Origin: Lentibacillus daqui
GTDB taxonomy: Bacteria > Bacillota > Bacilli > Bacillales > Amphibacillaceae
Direction: 5' to 3'
DNA length: 64,000 bases
NCBI RefSeq assembly: GCF_027186265.1
Contig: NZ_CP114176.1
Location: 2,666,001 to 2,730,000, forward strand
This document shows, piece by piece, positions 55,478 to 64,000 of this stretch (the first letter of the stretch is position 1; each line of letters starts with the position of its first letter). The notes beneath the pieces are model-generated. The model had not been told where the DNA came from and made no database searches. It saw nothing but the letters and a program-made list of their open reading frames with translations. Made by a program: the position numbers and the translations under genes.

Positions 55478-57400
55478 ATGATGGATAACCGATGGATTGA
55501 TATAAACGTCAATACGAATCTATACCTGCAGCTGCAGGATTTAACGACCGTATTATCCGGAAATACTGATTTCACCTTTGCGTACACATATGGGTCCTTC
55601 ATTGACATCATCAATCATCAAGTAACCGGCAGCAGCATGTGGGATATGGATAAACCAGAAATTAGCGTACCTGGCTACAAGACGGATGTATTTTTACGAA
55701 CGATCGGGACACTGCATTCTTCCCATGTTCCAACCCTAAATACCTATTTGCAAGAAATAGAAGAATCCGGACTATCGAAATTTGCTGTCCAGCTTATTAC
55801 ATTACTGGAAGATATCCGACTGGAGGAAGTGGTCAAACACATGCGGCCGGGAACGAAACGTGATTTTGCCATCCGTACCAAGTATTTAAAACACTTTTTT
55901 TCCACTCAATTAGCGATGAATGTGACAAGAAGTTATGCATTGGATGAGCTATTTTGCCTGATCTATCTACTATTACAAGCTGACCGGCCCGATCCGGATT
56001 TTCCGCATGCAACCGGCAAACAGCTTAAGCGATTGGAAAAACTGAAGCCACTCCTGTATGAAAGTTTTGCAGCAAAGACGTCAGCAGATATCGCTCGTAT
56101 TGCAGAACAAATTGTGTTTTCATTGGAAAATGATTACATTGATATGATAAACGACTACTTCACGTTTCCTATTGCTCATATCAAGTCCTTATCAGAAAAC
56201 ACGTTATTTGATGAATTAACCCGAACCGATGAGTTGGCGAACCAGGACATGGAAGACGTGGATGAGAAAAACAATGAGTATTTCGATCAGCCGTTTTCCA
56301 CTTGGCATCGGGAAAATCAAAACAGTGACCGGAAGCAAAACTTTCTCCAATTTGAGCTGGAAGTCGGTACGAAAACAAATATTCGTGGCGGAGCTGCTCG
56401 CGAAACCGAGGACGCGGACCAAGCGATGGGCAGCGTTCAGGGTACATCCGGAAAAAGTAATCAGAATGACTACTCCAAGCTGGAATCGTTGGAGAAACAG
56501 GAGAAGAAACGGGCTGGAAAAGAATCCAGCGATAGTATATACGGTGAAGACAATAAAAATGCTGTTGCTATTGACAAACATGCCAAGACACCCTCTGAAG
56601 CAGATCAAGCGTTATACCGGCAATATCTACAGGAGATCGAACCGTTTAAACGAAAGCTTGCGGCAACGATTGAAAAAACGATCGAGCATAAAAAGAATGC
56701 ACCACGACAATATTTAGTCATCGGCCGGCTATCAAAAAAACTATTGGCGCTTGTTGTTGATGAAAGCCCTCGTGTATTTTACAAGAAAAATCAGAAATCA
56801 CGCGAGGTGGACGCAGTGTTCACTCTCCTAATCGACTGTTCTGCTTCCATGCACAATAAAATGGATGAAACCAAACGCGGGATTATCCTGTTTCATGAGG
56901 TTTTGAACCAATTAAAAATCCCCCACGCCATTGTCGGTTTTTGGGAAGATGCCAACGAAACAAAGGAAGACTATCAGCCAAACTATTTTCACCGGATCCA
57001 CTCTTTTAGCGATTCATTCTATCAAAATGATGGCGCTAAAATTATGCAACTGGAACCGGAAGAAGATAACCGGGATGGCTTTAGTATCCGTCTCGTTACT
57101 AAGGAATTGATAGCCAGAAGCGAAAAAAATAAATTCCTGCTTGTCTTTTCCGATGGTGAACCGGCTGCAATGGGATATGATCAAAATGGGATTGTCGACA
57201 CAAACGTCGCGGTGTCTCAAGCTCGCAAACAAGGGATTGAGGTTATCGGAATGTTCCTATCCGATGGCGAGATCGATGAGCATGAAGATGCGACCATGAA
57301 GAATATATATGGAAAGGAACGCTTAATGATTCCAAGTGTAGCCGAACTACCGGCACATTTTGCACCGTTGTTGAAGCGGTTGTTGTTGAAGTCGATTTGA
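55478..57400 (+). CDS. VWA-domain protein, MoxR partner (YojO-like)
   Basis: The 640-residue protein has a helical N-terminal part, an acidic Asn/Asp/Glu-rich linker (about residues 250-380) and a C-terminal von Willebrand A domain with the MIDAS motif LIDCSASMHNKMDETK and VFSDGEPAAMGYD. It resembles CobT/NorD-type proteins that work with MoxR chaperones. A terminator with arms GGTGAACG and CGTTCACC lies at 57413-57456. Confidence 0.88.
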   Translation: MMDNRWIDINVNTNLYLQLQDLTTVLSGNTDFTFAYTYGSFIDIINHQVTGSSMWDMDKPEISVPGYKTDVFLRTIGTLHSSHVPTLNTYLQEIEESGLSKFAVQLITLLEDIRLEEVVKHMRPGTKRDFAIRTKYLKHFFSTQLAMNVTRSYALDELFCLIYLLLQADRPDPDFPHATGKQLKRLEKLKPLLYESFAAKTSADIARIAEQIVFSLENDYIDMINDYFTFPIAHIKSLSENTLFDELTRTDELANQDMEDVDEKNNEYFDQPFSTWHRENQNSDRKQNFLQFELEVGTKTNIRGGAARETEDADQAMGSVQGTSGKSNQNDYSKLESLEKQEKKRAGKESSDSIYGEDNKNAVAIDKHAKTPSEADQALYRQYLQEIEPFKRKLAATIEKTIEHKKNAPRQYLVIGRLSKKLLALVVDESPRVFYKKNQKSREVDAVFTLLIDCSASMHNKMDETKRGIILFHEVLNQLKIPHAIVGFWEDANETKEDYQPNYFHRIHSFSDSFYQNDGAKIMQLEPEEDNRDGFSIRLVTKELIARSEKNKFLLVFSDGEPAAMGYDQNGIVDTNVAVSQARKQGIEVIGMFLSDGEIDEHEDATMKNIYGKERLMIPSVAELPAHFAPLLKRLLLKSI

Positions 57401-57412
57401 AATATACAAAAC

Positions 57413-57456
57413 AGGTGAACGCTTATGCTCCTATTCAATAGAAACGTTCACCTTTT
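57413..57456 (+). terminator. Terminator of the MoxR-VWA operon
   Basis: AGGTGAACG and CGTTCACCT with a 25-nt loop and TTTTCC after the stop codon. The stretch 57457-57737 shows no gene. Confidence 0.65.
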
Positions 57457-57739
57457 CCAGAAAATCAGTTGAATGGGACGTAAGAAGATTGTGTATGATA
57501 TAAAGCTAATTGTACTCATTTACAGAACGGAGCGTTATACGTAAAATTAGTATCCTACTTTTGTTCCACACGTTCCTTCCCTAATTTCAAACCTTTTGCA
57601 TAACAAATTCTTCGGTTTCTTCTTGTTAATTTAATGCAAGTGAAGCAACATCAGGTTCCCTAGTATCACAACTTCATTTAGCACTCTCCCTAAATTACTC
57701 CCCCACCCCACATGAAAAAATAATTACTTTATAACAAAT

Positions 57740-57777
57740 ACGTAATCATTACTATTTACAAATCGGAATTATTACGG
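57740..57777. promoter_or_regulatory. Two Zur boxes upstream of the zinc uptake operon
   Basis: ACGTAATCATTACTA (57740-57754) and TCGGAATTATTACGG (57763-57777) each match the Bacillus Zur consensus TCGTAATNATTACGA at 11 to 12 of its 14 defined positions; they are 23 bp apart. They overlap the promoter region of znuA. Confidence 0.8.
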
Positions 57778-57818
57778 TAATATATTTTACGTACTAGCGT
57801 TAAGGAGGATTTCATATA

Positions 57819-58757
57819 TTGAAAAGAATTATTGTAATGATGATATTTTTACTATTTTCGCTTATCATTGCTGCTTGTGATTCCGCTACCAAGGATGAAA
57901 CGAAGGCAGACTTAACCATTTATACATCGATTTACCCGATCCAGTATGCCGTAGAACGGATTGGCGGTGATACGGTTCATGCAGAATCCGTTTATCCACC
58001 AGGTGTCGATGCACATAGCTACGAACCAACTACAAAAAAGATGACGTCGATTGCTTCCAGTGATGCATTTATTTATTTGGGTGCCGACATGGAGGCTTTT
58101 GCCGAAACAGCTGCCGATGCGCTGCAGTCAGAGAATGTTCATTTGGTTGAGCTTGGAAAACATGAAGCGCTTTTTGATGCAGAACATGAAGAGCACAAAG
58201 AACGGGATCATACAGATGATGGGCATCATCATGGGGACCATAACCCACATATTTGGCTTGACCCCATGCGTATGATCGATATGGCTGATCTGGTCAAGCA
58301 AGAATTAACTGATTTAAACCCAGATAAAAAAGAATTGTATACAGATAACTTTGAGGCGTTGAAAAAAGATTTGTTAGCACTGGATGACAACTTCAAAAAA
58401 ACATTAGAGCCGAAACAAAATAAAAAAATACTTGTTTCCCACGCCGCCTACGGATATTGGGAGGATAGATATGGGATCGAACAAATCGCAATTAGGGGTG
58501 TCACCACAAGTGATGAACCATCGCAAAAGGATTTAACCTCGATTATGAAACAAGCTAAGGAAAATAATCTGGACTATATCCTTTTTGAGCAAAACAGTTC
58601 AGACCGAATCGCCACAATCATGAAGGATCAGCTTCATGCGAATGTGGAGTACATTCATAATCTTGAAGTCTTGACCGATAATGATATAGAGAACCACGAG
58701 GATTATTTATCGTTAATGAAACATAATTTGCATATACTTGATAAAGTTACCGAGTAA
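57819..58757 (+). CDS. znuA: Zinc ABC transporter substrate-binding lipoprotein
   Basis: It binds Zn2+ outside the cell and delivers it to the permease. Lipobox IIAAC (Cys20); a His/Asp/Glu-rich loop (EHEEHKERDHTDDGHHHGDH) typical of zinc-binding members; ligands in GVDAHSYEP, NPHIWLDP and VSHAAYGYW. The start is TTG at 57819 behind AAGGAGGATTTCATA. Length 312 residues. First gene of znuA-znuC-znuB-zur. Confidence 0.92.
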   Translation: MKRIIVMMIFLLFSLIIAACDSATKDETKADLTIYTSIYPIQYAVERIGGDTVHAESVYPPGVDAHSYEPTTKKMTSIASSDAFIYLGADMEAFAETAADALQSENVHLVELGKHEALFDAEHEEHKERDHTDDGHHHGDHNPHIWLDPMRMIDMADLVKQELTDLNPDKKELYTDNFEALKKDLLALDDNFKKTLEPKQNKKILVSHAAYGYWEDRYGIEQIAIRGVTTSDEPSQKDLTSIMKQAKENNLDYILFEQNSSDRIATIMKDQLHANVEYIHNLEVLTDNDIENHEDYLSLMKHNLHILDKVTE

Positions 58758-58775
58758 AGAAGGTGAGAACAAACC

Positions 58776-59534
58776 ATGAATCAATCAATTATTACGATGA
58801 AAAATGTCCATTACAAATATGATAAAAGAGAAGTCTTAGACCATATCAATTTTACATTACCACAAGGATCATTTATGGGATTAGTTGGACCAAATGGAGG
58901 CGGAAAAACTACCTTCATTAAATTAGTACTTGGACTACTAAAACCAGATACAGGTAACATTGAGTTGTTCGGTCAGTCAATTGAAAAATTCCATGAGTGG
59001 GATCGAATTGGATTTGTTTCACAAAAGGCCAATTCATTTAATAAAGGCTTTCCAGCAACCGTTTATGAAGTCGTATCGATGGGACTTACCGCTAAAATTG
59101 GCTATTTCAGGTTTTTTAAAAAACAGCATAAAAATAAGGTTTTGGAAGCTATTCATCAGGTAGGCATGGATGATTATACACATGAAAACATCGGAAATCT
59201 TTCTGGAGGTCAACAACAACGTGTTTTCATTGCCCGAGCCCTTGTTAACAATCCAGATTTGCTGATTCTGGACGAACCTACCGTTGGAGTTGATGCGGAA
59301 AATGTGAAACGTTTCTATGACATACTTCATCAACTACATCAAGAACAGCATATTACCTTATTACTGATAACACACGATACAGGTATGATGACTGAATATG
59401 CTACAGACATTGTTTGCTTAAATAAAACATTGTATTTTCATGGTAGCCCCAATCAATATACTTCCCTGACGGAGCGGGATCTATCCCGTTTTTACGGGCA
59501 CCCGGTAAATATTGTCACCCACAATCACGCGTAA
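58776..59534 (+). CDS. znuC: Zinc ABC transporter ATPase
   Basis: The 252-residue ATPase has Walker A GPNGGGKTT, signature LSGGQQQR, Walker B LLILDEPTVG and the switch His in LLITHDTG. It lies 18 bp after znuA. ATG behind AAGGTGAGAACAAACC. Confidence 0.94.
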   Translation: MNQSIITMKNVHYKYDKREVLDHINFTLPQGSFMGLVGPNGGGKTTFIKLVLGLLKPDTGNIELFGQSIEKFHEWDRIGFVSQKANSFNKGFPATVYEVVSMGLTAKIGYFRFFKKQHKNKVLEAIHQVGMDDYTHENIGNLSGGQQQRVFIARALVNNPDLLILDEPTVGVDAENVKRFYDILHQLHQEQHITLLLITHDTGMMTEYATDIVCLNKTLYFHGSPNQYTSLTERDLSRFYGHPVNIVTHNHA

Positions 59535-59547
59535 TGGAGGAAACACA

Positions 59548-60408
59548 ATGCTCTCGGATATTTTACAATTTGATTTTTTAAGAAATACATTTATAACTGG
59601 GCTGCTCATTGGGATGATTGCTCCATTGCTGGGTACATTTATTGTAGTAAGGCGTTTATCGTTGATTGCCGATGCCCTGTCTCATGTGACACTTGCCGGA
59701 ATTGCATTTGGATTATTATTAGAGAAAAAACTAGCCATGACAATCATCACCCCGTTATATGGCGGAATGGCCTTTTCGGTACTTGGATCCATCTTTATTG
59801 AAAAACTTCGCGGTGTCTATAAGGCATATCAAGAGATTGCGATTCCGATTATTTTATCAGGCGGCGTTGGGCTAAGTGTTATTTTTATTTCTCTGGCAAA
59901 CGGATTTAATACCGAGCTGTTCAACTATTTATTTGGCTCCGTCTCCGCAGTCAGCCAGAACGACCTTTTTACAATCTTGGGGATCTCCATTTTTGTTCTG
60001 TTAATGATTGGTTTATTTTATAAAGAACTAGTTACCTTATCATTCGATGAAGAACATGCGACTGTTTCCGGCATTCATGCAAAATGGATTCATTTGCTTT
60101 TCATCGTATTAACAGCGCTAGTAATCGCTGCCTCCATTCGAATTGTTGGTGTACTGCTCGTTTCTGCATTAATGACGCTACCGGTTGCCGCCAGTATGCG
60201 AATTGCAAAAGGATTTAAACAAACCATGTTTTTATCCATTGCATTTGGGGAATTATCTGTTATTCTGGGATTGGTTTCCGGTTATTATTTCAGTATCCCG
60301 CCCGGTGGAACAATCGTGGTTATCTCGATCATCATTTTACTGGTTTCGATAGGGTTGAAACGACTCACATTTACTTTTAAAGGGAGAAGGAATTCAAATG
60401 AAAGTTAA
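59548..60408 (+). CDS. znuB: Zinc ABC transporter permease
   Basis: The 286-residue ABC-3 permease has about eight helices and the motif RRLSLIADALSHVTLAGIA. I start at the ATG at 59548 (MLSDILQFD), seven bases after GGAGG; an ATG 36 bp upstream lies inside znuC. It overlaps zur by 11 bp. Confidence 0.93.
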   Translation: MLSDILQFDFLRNTFITGLLIGMIAPLLGTFIVVRRLSLIADALSHVTLAGIAFGLLLEKKLAMTIITPLYGGMAFSVLGSIFIEKLRGVYKAYQEIAIPIILSGGVGLSVIFISLANGFNTELFNYLFGSVSAVSQNDLFTILGISIFVLLMIGLFYKELVTLSFDEEHATVSGIHAKWIHLLFIVLTALVIAASIRIVGVLLVSALMTLPVAASMRIAKGFKQTMFLSIAFGELSVILGLVSGYYFSIPPGGTIVVISIIILLVSIGLKRLTFTFKGRRNSNES

Positions 60409-60811
60409 TGAAGCAATTCAGAATTTAAAAGAAAAAGGTTATAAAACAACAAAAAAGCGAAAGGATATCTTGACTTTTTTTACAAATGCTGATGGGTATC
60501 GTTCAGCCAAAGATTTGATCCAATATATGGAACCAACCTATCCAAATATGAGTTTTGATACGGTATATCGAAACTTGCATCTGTTTAATGAGATCGGCAT
60601 ACTTGAAACGACGGAACTCAATGGCGAAAAACTGTTCCGTATCAGTTGCGCGGATCACCATCATCACCATTTTATTTGCAAATATTGCGGGAAAACAAAG
60701 GAAATTGATTTTTGTCCCATGAAAGAAGTAGAGGATGCATTAGCAAATTACAATATTGAAGATCACAAATTTGAAATCTATGGATTGTGCCCATCATGCC
60801 AGTCCGCATAA
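60398..60811 (+). CDS. zur: Zinc uptake repressor, Fur family
   Basis: The 137-residue metalloregulator has the winged helix (KTTKKRKDILTFF, SFDTVYRNLHLF), a His-rich hinge (CADHHHHHFIC) and the structural zinc pairs CKYC and CPSC. Placed last in the operon whose promoter carries two Zur boxes, so it probably represses its own synthesis. ATG behind GGGAGAAGGAATTCAA. Confidence 0.9.
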   Translation: MKVNEAIQNLKEKGYKTTKKRKDILTFFTNADGYRSAKDLIQYMEPTYPNMSFDTVYRNLHLFNEIGILETTELNGEKLFRISCADHHHHHFICKYCGKTKEIDFCPMKEVEDALANYNIEDHKFEIYGLCPSCQSA

Positions 60812-60900
60812 AGAGAAGCAGTCAAACGTCATGCAAAGTATGGAACGAATGAATATGTAAAGCGCTTAAACCGCACACACCCGCTCTTTTCATATCCTTA

Positions 60901-60978
60901 TCAGCGGGTTTGCTGCTTCTATCAGCGGGTTTGCTGCTTCTATCAGCGGGTTTGCTGCTTCTATCAGCGGGTTTGGGG
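60901..60978. repeat. 21-bp tandem tract G (near-identical units)
   Basis: TCAGCGGGTTTGCTGCTTCTA repeats with starts at 60901, 60922, 60943 and 60964, exactly 21 bp apart. Units are identical except the last, which is cut short and runs into the terminator hairpin at 60971. It is the least diverged tract in the window. Confidence 0.92.
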
Positions 60979-61006
60979 ACGTCCTTTTAAATGGACGTCC
61001 CCAAAC
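60971..61006. terminator. Perfect 14-bp hairpin between zur and gntP
   Basis: GTTTGGGGACGTCC and GGACGTCCCCAAAC with an 8-nt loop, between the convergent stop codons. Its left arm grows out of the last unit of tract G. Confidence 0.75.
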
Positions 61007-61008
61007 CA

Positions 61009-62334
61009 CTATATAAAACTATGGATCACCAAAACAATGAAAAACGCGATAAATGCTAACAAGGTCTCCAATACGGTCCAAGTTTTAAACGTCTCTTTTA
61101 CTGTTAATCCCAAATATTCCTTTACCAACCAGAATCCAGCATCGTTTACATGTGATAACATTAATGATCCCGCTCCGGTAGCAATAACTAATAATTCCAG
61201 GTTTACACCGGTCATGTTTGCTACAACCGGTGAGACAATTCCAGCGGCTGTGGTTAACGCAACCGTGGCAGATCCTGTAGCGACACGAATCAGTCCAGCT
61301 ACGGCAAACGCCAAAACAATTGGTGACAATGCCATTTGTTCAGCCATTTGCGCAATGGAATCCCCTACACCACTGTCGATTAAAATTTGTTTAAAGCCAC
61401 CACCGGCACCAATGATTAAAATAATCGACCCTACCGGTAAAATACATTCATCGACAAGCCGCTTTATCATTTTCTTATCCATTCCACGACGGAAACCTAG
61501 CAGATAAAAAGCTGCAAAACAAGAGATAAGCAATGCAATAACTGGGCTGCCGATAAAGAGGAAGATCTTCTCTACCATTTCCGGAACCGGCATATACGGC
61601 CCAAACACAGACAAGAGAATTAACACCACGGGCAACAAGATAATGAAAAATGATACGCCAACACTGGGTAGTTTTTCTACTTCTGTAGTAGAACTAACAA
61701 GCTTTGGTTCTCCTTCTGGCTTAACCCGTTTGTGCACCCACTTTGCAAAAATTGGGCCGGCAATGATAGCGGTTGGAAGAGCAATAATCAGGGAATAAAT
61801 CAGTACCTTGCCAAGATTTGCGTCAAAAATGCTTATTGCCGTCATTGCTCCTGGATGTGGCGGGACAATCCCGTGCACAATAGATAAACCAGCGATGAGC
61901 GGTAACCCGATCAACAAAATATTTTGTTTGGTTTTATTACGAATGGCAATAACAAGTGGTAGTAAAATAACAATCCCTACCTCGAAAAAGACCGGAATCC
62001 CGACAATAAAACCAGTAAATAACATGGCCCATGGCAACCGTTTTTCGCCAAATATTTTAACAAAGTACTCGGAAATCTGTACACCCGCGCCGGATGCTGC
62101 CATCATTTTCCCCAAAATGGTTCCCAGCGCCAGAATACCGACCAAATGACTTAATACATCGCCAACACCGGTTTCATAGGCATCAGCAATTTTATCCAGT
62201 GATAATCCGGACATAATCGCCAAAAATAGACTTGCCACCGTCAAACTAATAAATGCATGCCAATGCCACCATGAAACACCTAAAATGACGATAACAATCG
62301 AAAGTAACGTAACAACCAACAAATAAATGTCCAT
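61009..62334 (-). CDS. gntP: Gluconate permease-type transporter (GntP family)
   Basis: The 441-residue, 12-helix carrier shows GLSLDKIADAYETGVGDVL, HGIVPPHPGAMTAISIF and AGAGSLMLSHVNDAGFWLVKEY, all strong GntP signatures. AAGGAGTGGAGTCGT precedes the ATG. The regulator and kinase genes that lie upstream in the same direction point to gluconate or a related sugar acid. Confidence 0.9.
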   Translation of the reverse strand: MDIYLLVVTLLSIVIVILGVSWWHWHAFISLTVASLFLAIMSGLSLDKIADAYETGVGDVLSHLVGILALGTILGKMMAASGAGVQISEYFVKIFGEKRLPWAMLFTGFIVGIPVFFEVGIVILLPLVIAIRNKTKQNILLIGLPLIAGLSIVHGIVPPHPGAMTAISIFDANLGKVLIYSLIIALPTAIIAGPIFAKWVHKRVKPEGEPKLVSSTTEVEKLPSVGVSFFIILLPVVLILLSVFGPYMPVPEMVEKIFLFIGSPVIALLISCFAAFYLLGFRRGMDKKMIKRLVDECILPVGSIILIIGAGGGFKQILIDSGVGDSIAQMAEQMALSPIVLAFAVAGLIRVATGSATVALTTAAGIVSPVVANMTGVNLELLVIATGAGSLMLSHVNDAGFWLVKEYLGLTVKETFKTWTVLETLLAFIAFFIVLVIHSFI

Positions 62335-62357
62335 ACGACTCCACTCCTTCCTGTAAT

Positions 62358-62371
62358 AGGCAACGCTTTCA
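62358..62371 (-). promoter_or_regulatory. Possible cre site (CcpA) upstream of gntP
   Basis: On the minus strand TGAAAGCGTTGCCT matches the cre pattern TGNAARCGNWWWCA except near the 3' end. It sits 24 bp before the gntP start codon. Confidence 0.4.
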
Positions 62372-62419
62372 CTTTGGGGTCATAAACCTGTCTCATCAAC
62401 AGGGGCATCCTACACCCCA

Positions 62420-63133
62420 TTAGGCGTCATAATTAATCAGATACTTCTGTCTCTTCGTATTGTAATACCCCTCACTATACTCCACTAACTGATCATGTTC
62501 ATCATATGAATAACGCTCTCGTTTCAATACAGGTTTTTCTTTATCAATCTCCAGTTTTTCTGCCACATATGCCGGAACATCAGTAACGTCAAATTGATCG
62601 CGAAACGTTTTCATTTCAATATTTTTATCCTCAATCAGTTTGTATAAAGACTGATCCTTAAATGCTGCCAGTTCCTCATCCAACAATATCCTGGATAAAT
62701 AATGCGTATAATGGATATATGGCTCACCATCAAGATAGTATAACCGCTCCACACGCAAGCATTGATCACCAAACAAGCGAAATAATTCCGTTTCCTCCCC
62801 GTTCTGCACCGCTTTTACATCCAATAAATGCTTTTGCACCTGATGTCCTTTCTCTACTAAAATTTCTGTAAAGCGTTTACCTCTCGAGAGCTTGGAAGCG
62901 GTGGTATTTTGAATGACTTTTGTCCCTTTCCCGCTTTTCGTTTCCAAGTACCCTTCCTGGACAAGCTCTTTAATTGCATTTCGAACAGTAATTTTACTAA
63001 CATTAAATTCTTTTTCCAATTGCGGTTCAGACGGGATATTCGTTCCGATTGCATAAATTCCGTGTAAAATGCGATCCCGTATGATATCTCTGATTTGCGA
63101 ATATAATGGACCTTTTTTTCGTGTTACACGCAT
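62420..63133 (-). CDS. GntR-family regulator with UTRA domain
   Basis: The N-terminal winged helix is GTNIPSEPQLEKEFNVSKITVRNAIKEL; the rest is a UTRA ligand domain (HYTHYLSRIL, RERYSYDE). Length 237 residues from the ATG at 63131-63133, six bases after GGAGG. It lies between the transporter and the kinase and most likely controls the cluster in response to a sugar acid or its phosphate. Confidence 0.88.
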   Translation of the reverse strand: MRVTRKKGPLYSQIRDIIRDRILHGIYAIGTNIPSEPQLEKEFNVSKITVRNAIKELVQEGYLETKSGKGTKVIQNTTASKLSRGKRFTEILVEKGHQVQKHLLDVKAVQNGEETELFRLFGDQCLRVERLYYLDGEPYIHYTHYLSRILLDEELAAFKDQSLYKLIEDKNIEMKTFRDQFDVTDVPAYVAEKLEIDKEKPVLKRERYSYDEHDQLVEYSEGYYNTKRQKYLINYDA

Positions 63134-63143
63134 CGTCATCCTC

Positions 63144-64000
63144 CTATCTTTTTATATCACCCGCCGATACTTCCATCGCGCTTCTAATCTCTTCTTCTGT
63201 TGACATTGGCGTGTCGCCAGTAATCGTATGTGCCAGCATGCCGGCAGCAGTAGCAAAATTCACAGTTTCTTCCGGAGAATACCCTTCCAATTCACCATGG
63301 ACAACGCCACTCGTATAAGCATCTCCTGCCCCAACCCGATCAAGAACGGAAAAAGTCAGTGGATCCGCGAATACCAATTGTTGATTTTTATACATAAACC
63401 CACGGAGCGTATGTGTATGATCATCGTTTATAGTACGATGCGTCCCGGCAATAATACGAATCTGATATTTTTCAGCCACCGTTGGCAACAAATCCTGGAG
63501 TTGGGCTTGGCGGTCTACTTCGTTTGTTTCCATACCAAGAATATATATGGCATCTTTCTCGTTCATCATGACAATATCGGCTAATGAAAGCATCTCTTCA
63601 TAATGGGGTTTTGCTTTTTCATATCCCTGATCCCCCCATAATCCCGGACGATAGTTACAATCAAAAATCACCGTTCCACCGTTTTGATGAACGGTTTTTG
63701 CAAAGTTTTTCATGTGATTTCGCACGCGATCATTCGTTGCCAAATTAATCCCGCAGAAATGGACCATATCCACTTCTTTGGCAACCCTTTCAAAGTCATA
63801 CGTTCCTTTAGCAGCAATATTGAAACTACTGTCCTGTCTGCTGGAATTCGTCACCCGGCTTGGTCTGGAACCGTAGCCATTTTCCAGGAAATACATCCGG
63901 ATATAATCACCTGTCCGCTGAACAAAAGGCATAGAAATACCCAGCCTTTGCAAGTGCGCAACAGCTGCATCGCCTAGTGGATTTGCCGGTACGGTAGAAA
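63144..64000 (-). CDS. PfkB-family sugar kinase, partial (5' end beyond the window)
   Basis: The visible 285 residues begin with STVPANPLGDAAVAHLQRLG and contain FDCNYRPGLW, MNEKDAIYILG and the catalytic DRVGAGDAYTSGVVHG. The frame is open at the right edge, so the N-terminus is missing. It resembles 2-dehydro-3-deoxygluconokinase (KdgK). Together with gntP and GntR this suggests uptake and phosphorylation of gluconate or ketodeoxygluconate; the exact substrate is not determined. Confidence 0.85.
   Translation of the reverse strand, partial: STVPANPLGDAAVAHLQRLGISMPFVQRTGDYIRMYFLENGYGSRPSRVTNSSRQDSSFNIAAKGTYDFERVAKEVDMVHFCGINLATNDRVRNHMKNFAKTVHQNGGTVIFDCNYRPGLWGDQGYEKAKPHYEEMLSLADIVMMNEKDAIYILGMETNEVDRQAQLQDLLPTVAEKYQIRIIAGTHRTINDDHTHTLRGFMYKNQQLVFADPLTFSVLDRVGAGDAYTSGVVHGELEGYSPEETVNFATAAGMLAHTITGDTPMSTEEEIRSAMEVSAGDIKR

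Noticed and set aside
1..64000. tRNA, rRNA, T-box or common metabolite riboswitches
   Set aside because: I looked for conserved cores (TTCGA loops with CCA, T-box GGTGGNACCGCG) and saw none; a covariance-model search would be needed to exclude weak cases.

Overview
The window looks like chromosome of a spore-forming, probably halotolerant member of the Bacillaceae (Virgibacillus/Lentibacillus/Oceanobacillus-like). The reasons are AT-rich Gram-positive sequence with strong AGGAGG ribosome sites, spore genes (sspP, cotD), a qoxABCD quinol oxidase, ykaA-pit, yojN-yojO-like genes, a Bacillus-type Zur operon and frequent TTG/GTG starts. The genus is inference. I saw no rRNA or tRNA genes.

Bases 1-14250 are a complete type I-C CRISPR-Cas locus. 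A decayed IS200/IS605 element (tnpB with an internal deletion, tnpA fragment) abuts the old end of a 51-repeat array read on the minus strand. Then, on the minus strand, come cas2, cas1, cas4, cas7, cas8c and cas5, a 203-bp gap, cas3, and finally an 18-repeat array read on the plus strand. The gap holds the main discovery. It carries an orphan, re-formed mini CRISPR repeat with its own extended -10 promoter and terminator. The 'spacer' of this RNA matches, next to a TTC PAM, the DNA just upstream of the cas5 operon promoter, with mismatches in the first 15 positions only at 6 and 12. This is the signature of a crRNA-like RNA that directs Cascade to repress its own cas promoter (CreR-type autoregulation).

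Bases 14250-26900 are mixed: aroK and aroD separated by an intact IS4-family element; an ABC-2 exporter operon whose ATPase is a pseudogene; a NERD nuclease-domain protein; sspP; pit and ykaA (phosphate uptake); ypsA; cotD; and a thioesterase. This stretch is rich in intergenic tandem tracts with a 21-bp period. Eight tracts occur in the whole window; their unit sequences differ, but the period is the same.

Bases 26900-42000 hold a DUF71 ATPase, putP, a possible MifM-like arrest peptide upstream of a yidC2-type insertase, two mscL genes, a csp gene, ppaC, an SDR stress-type oxidoreductase, an EndoU-domain lipoprotein with a candidate immunity gene, and an MFS transporter.

Bases 42000-64000 hold an RND exporter with a divergent TetR regulator and paired operators, an M29 aminopeptidase flanked by pieces of a structured repeat, qoxABCD behind Rex/FNR-type boxes, class I aldolase, a MoxR/VWA pair, a znuA-znuC-znuB-zur operon behind two Zur boxes, and a gluconate-type catabolic cluster (gntP, GntR/UTRA regulator, PfkB kinase) that runs off the right end.
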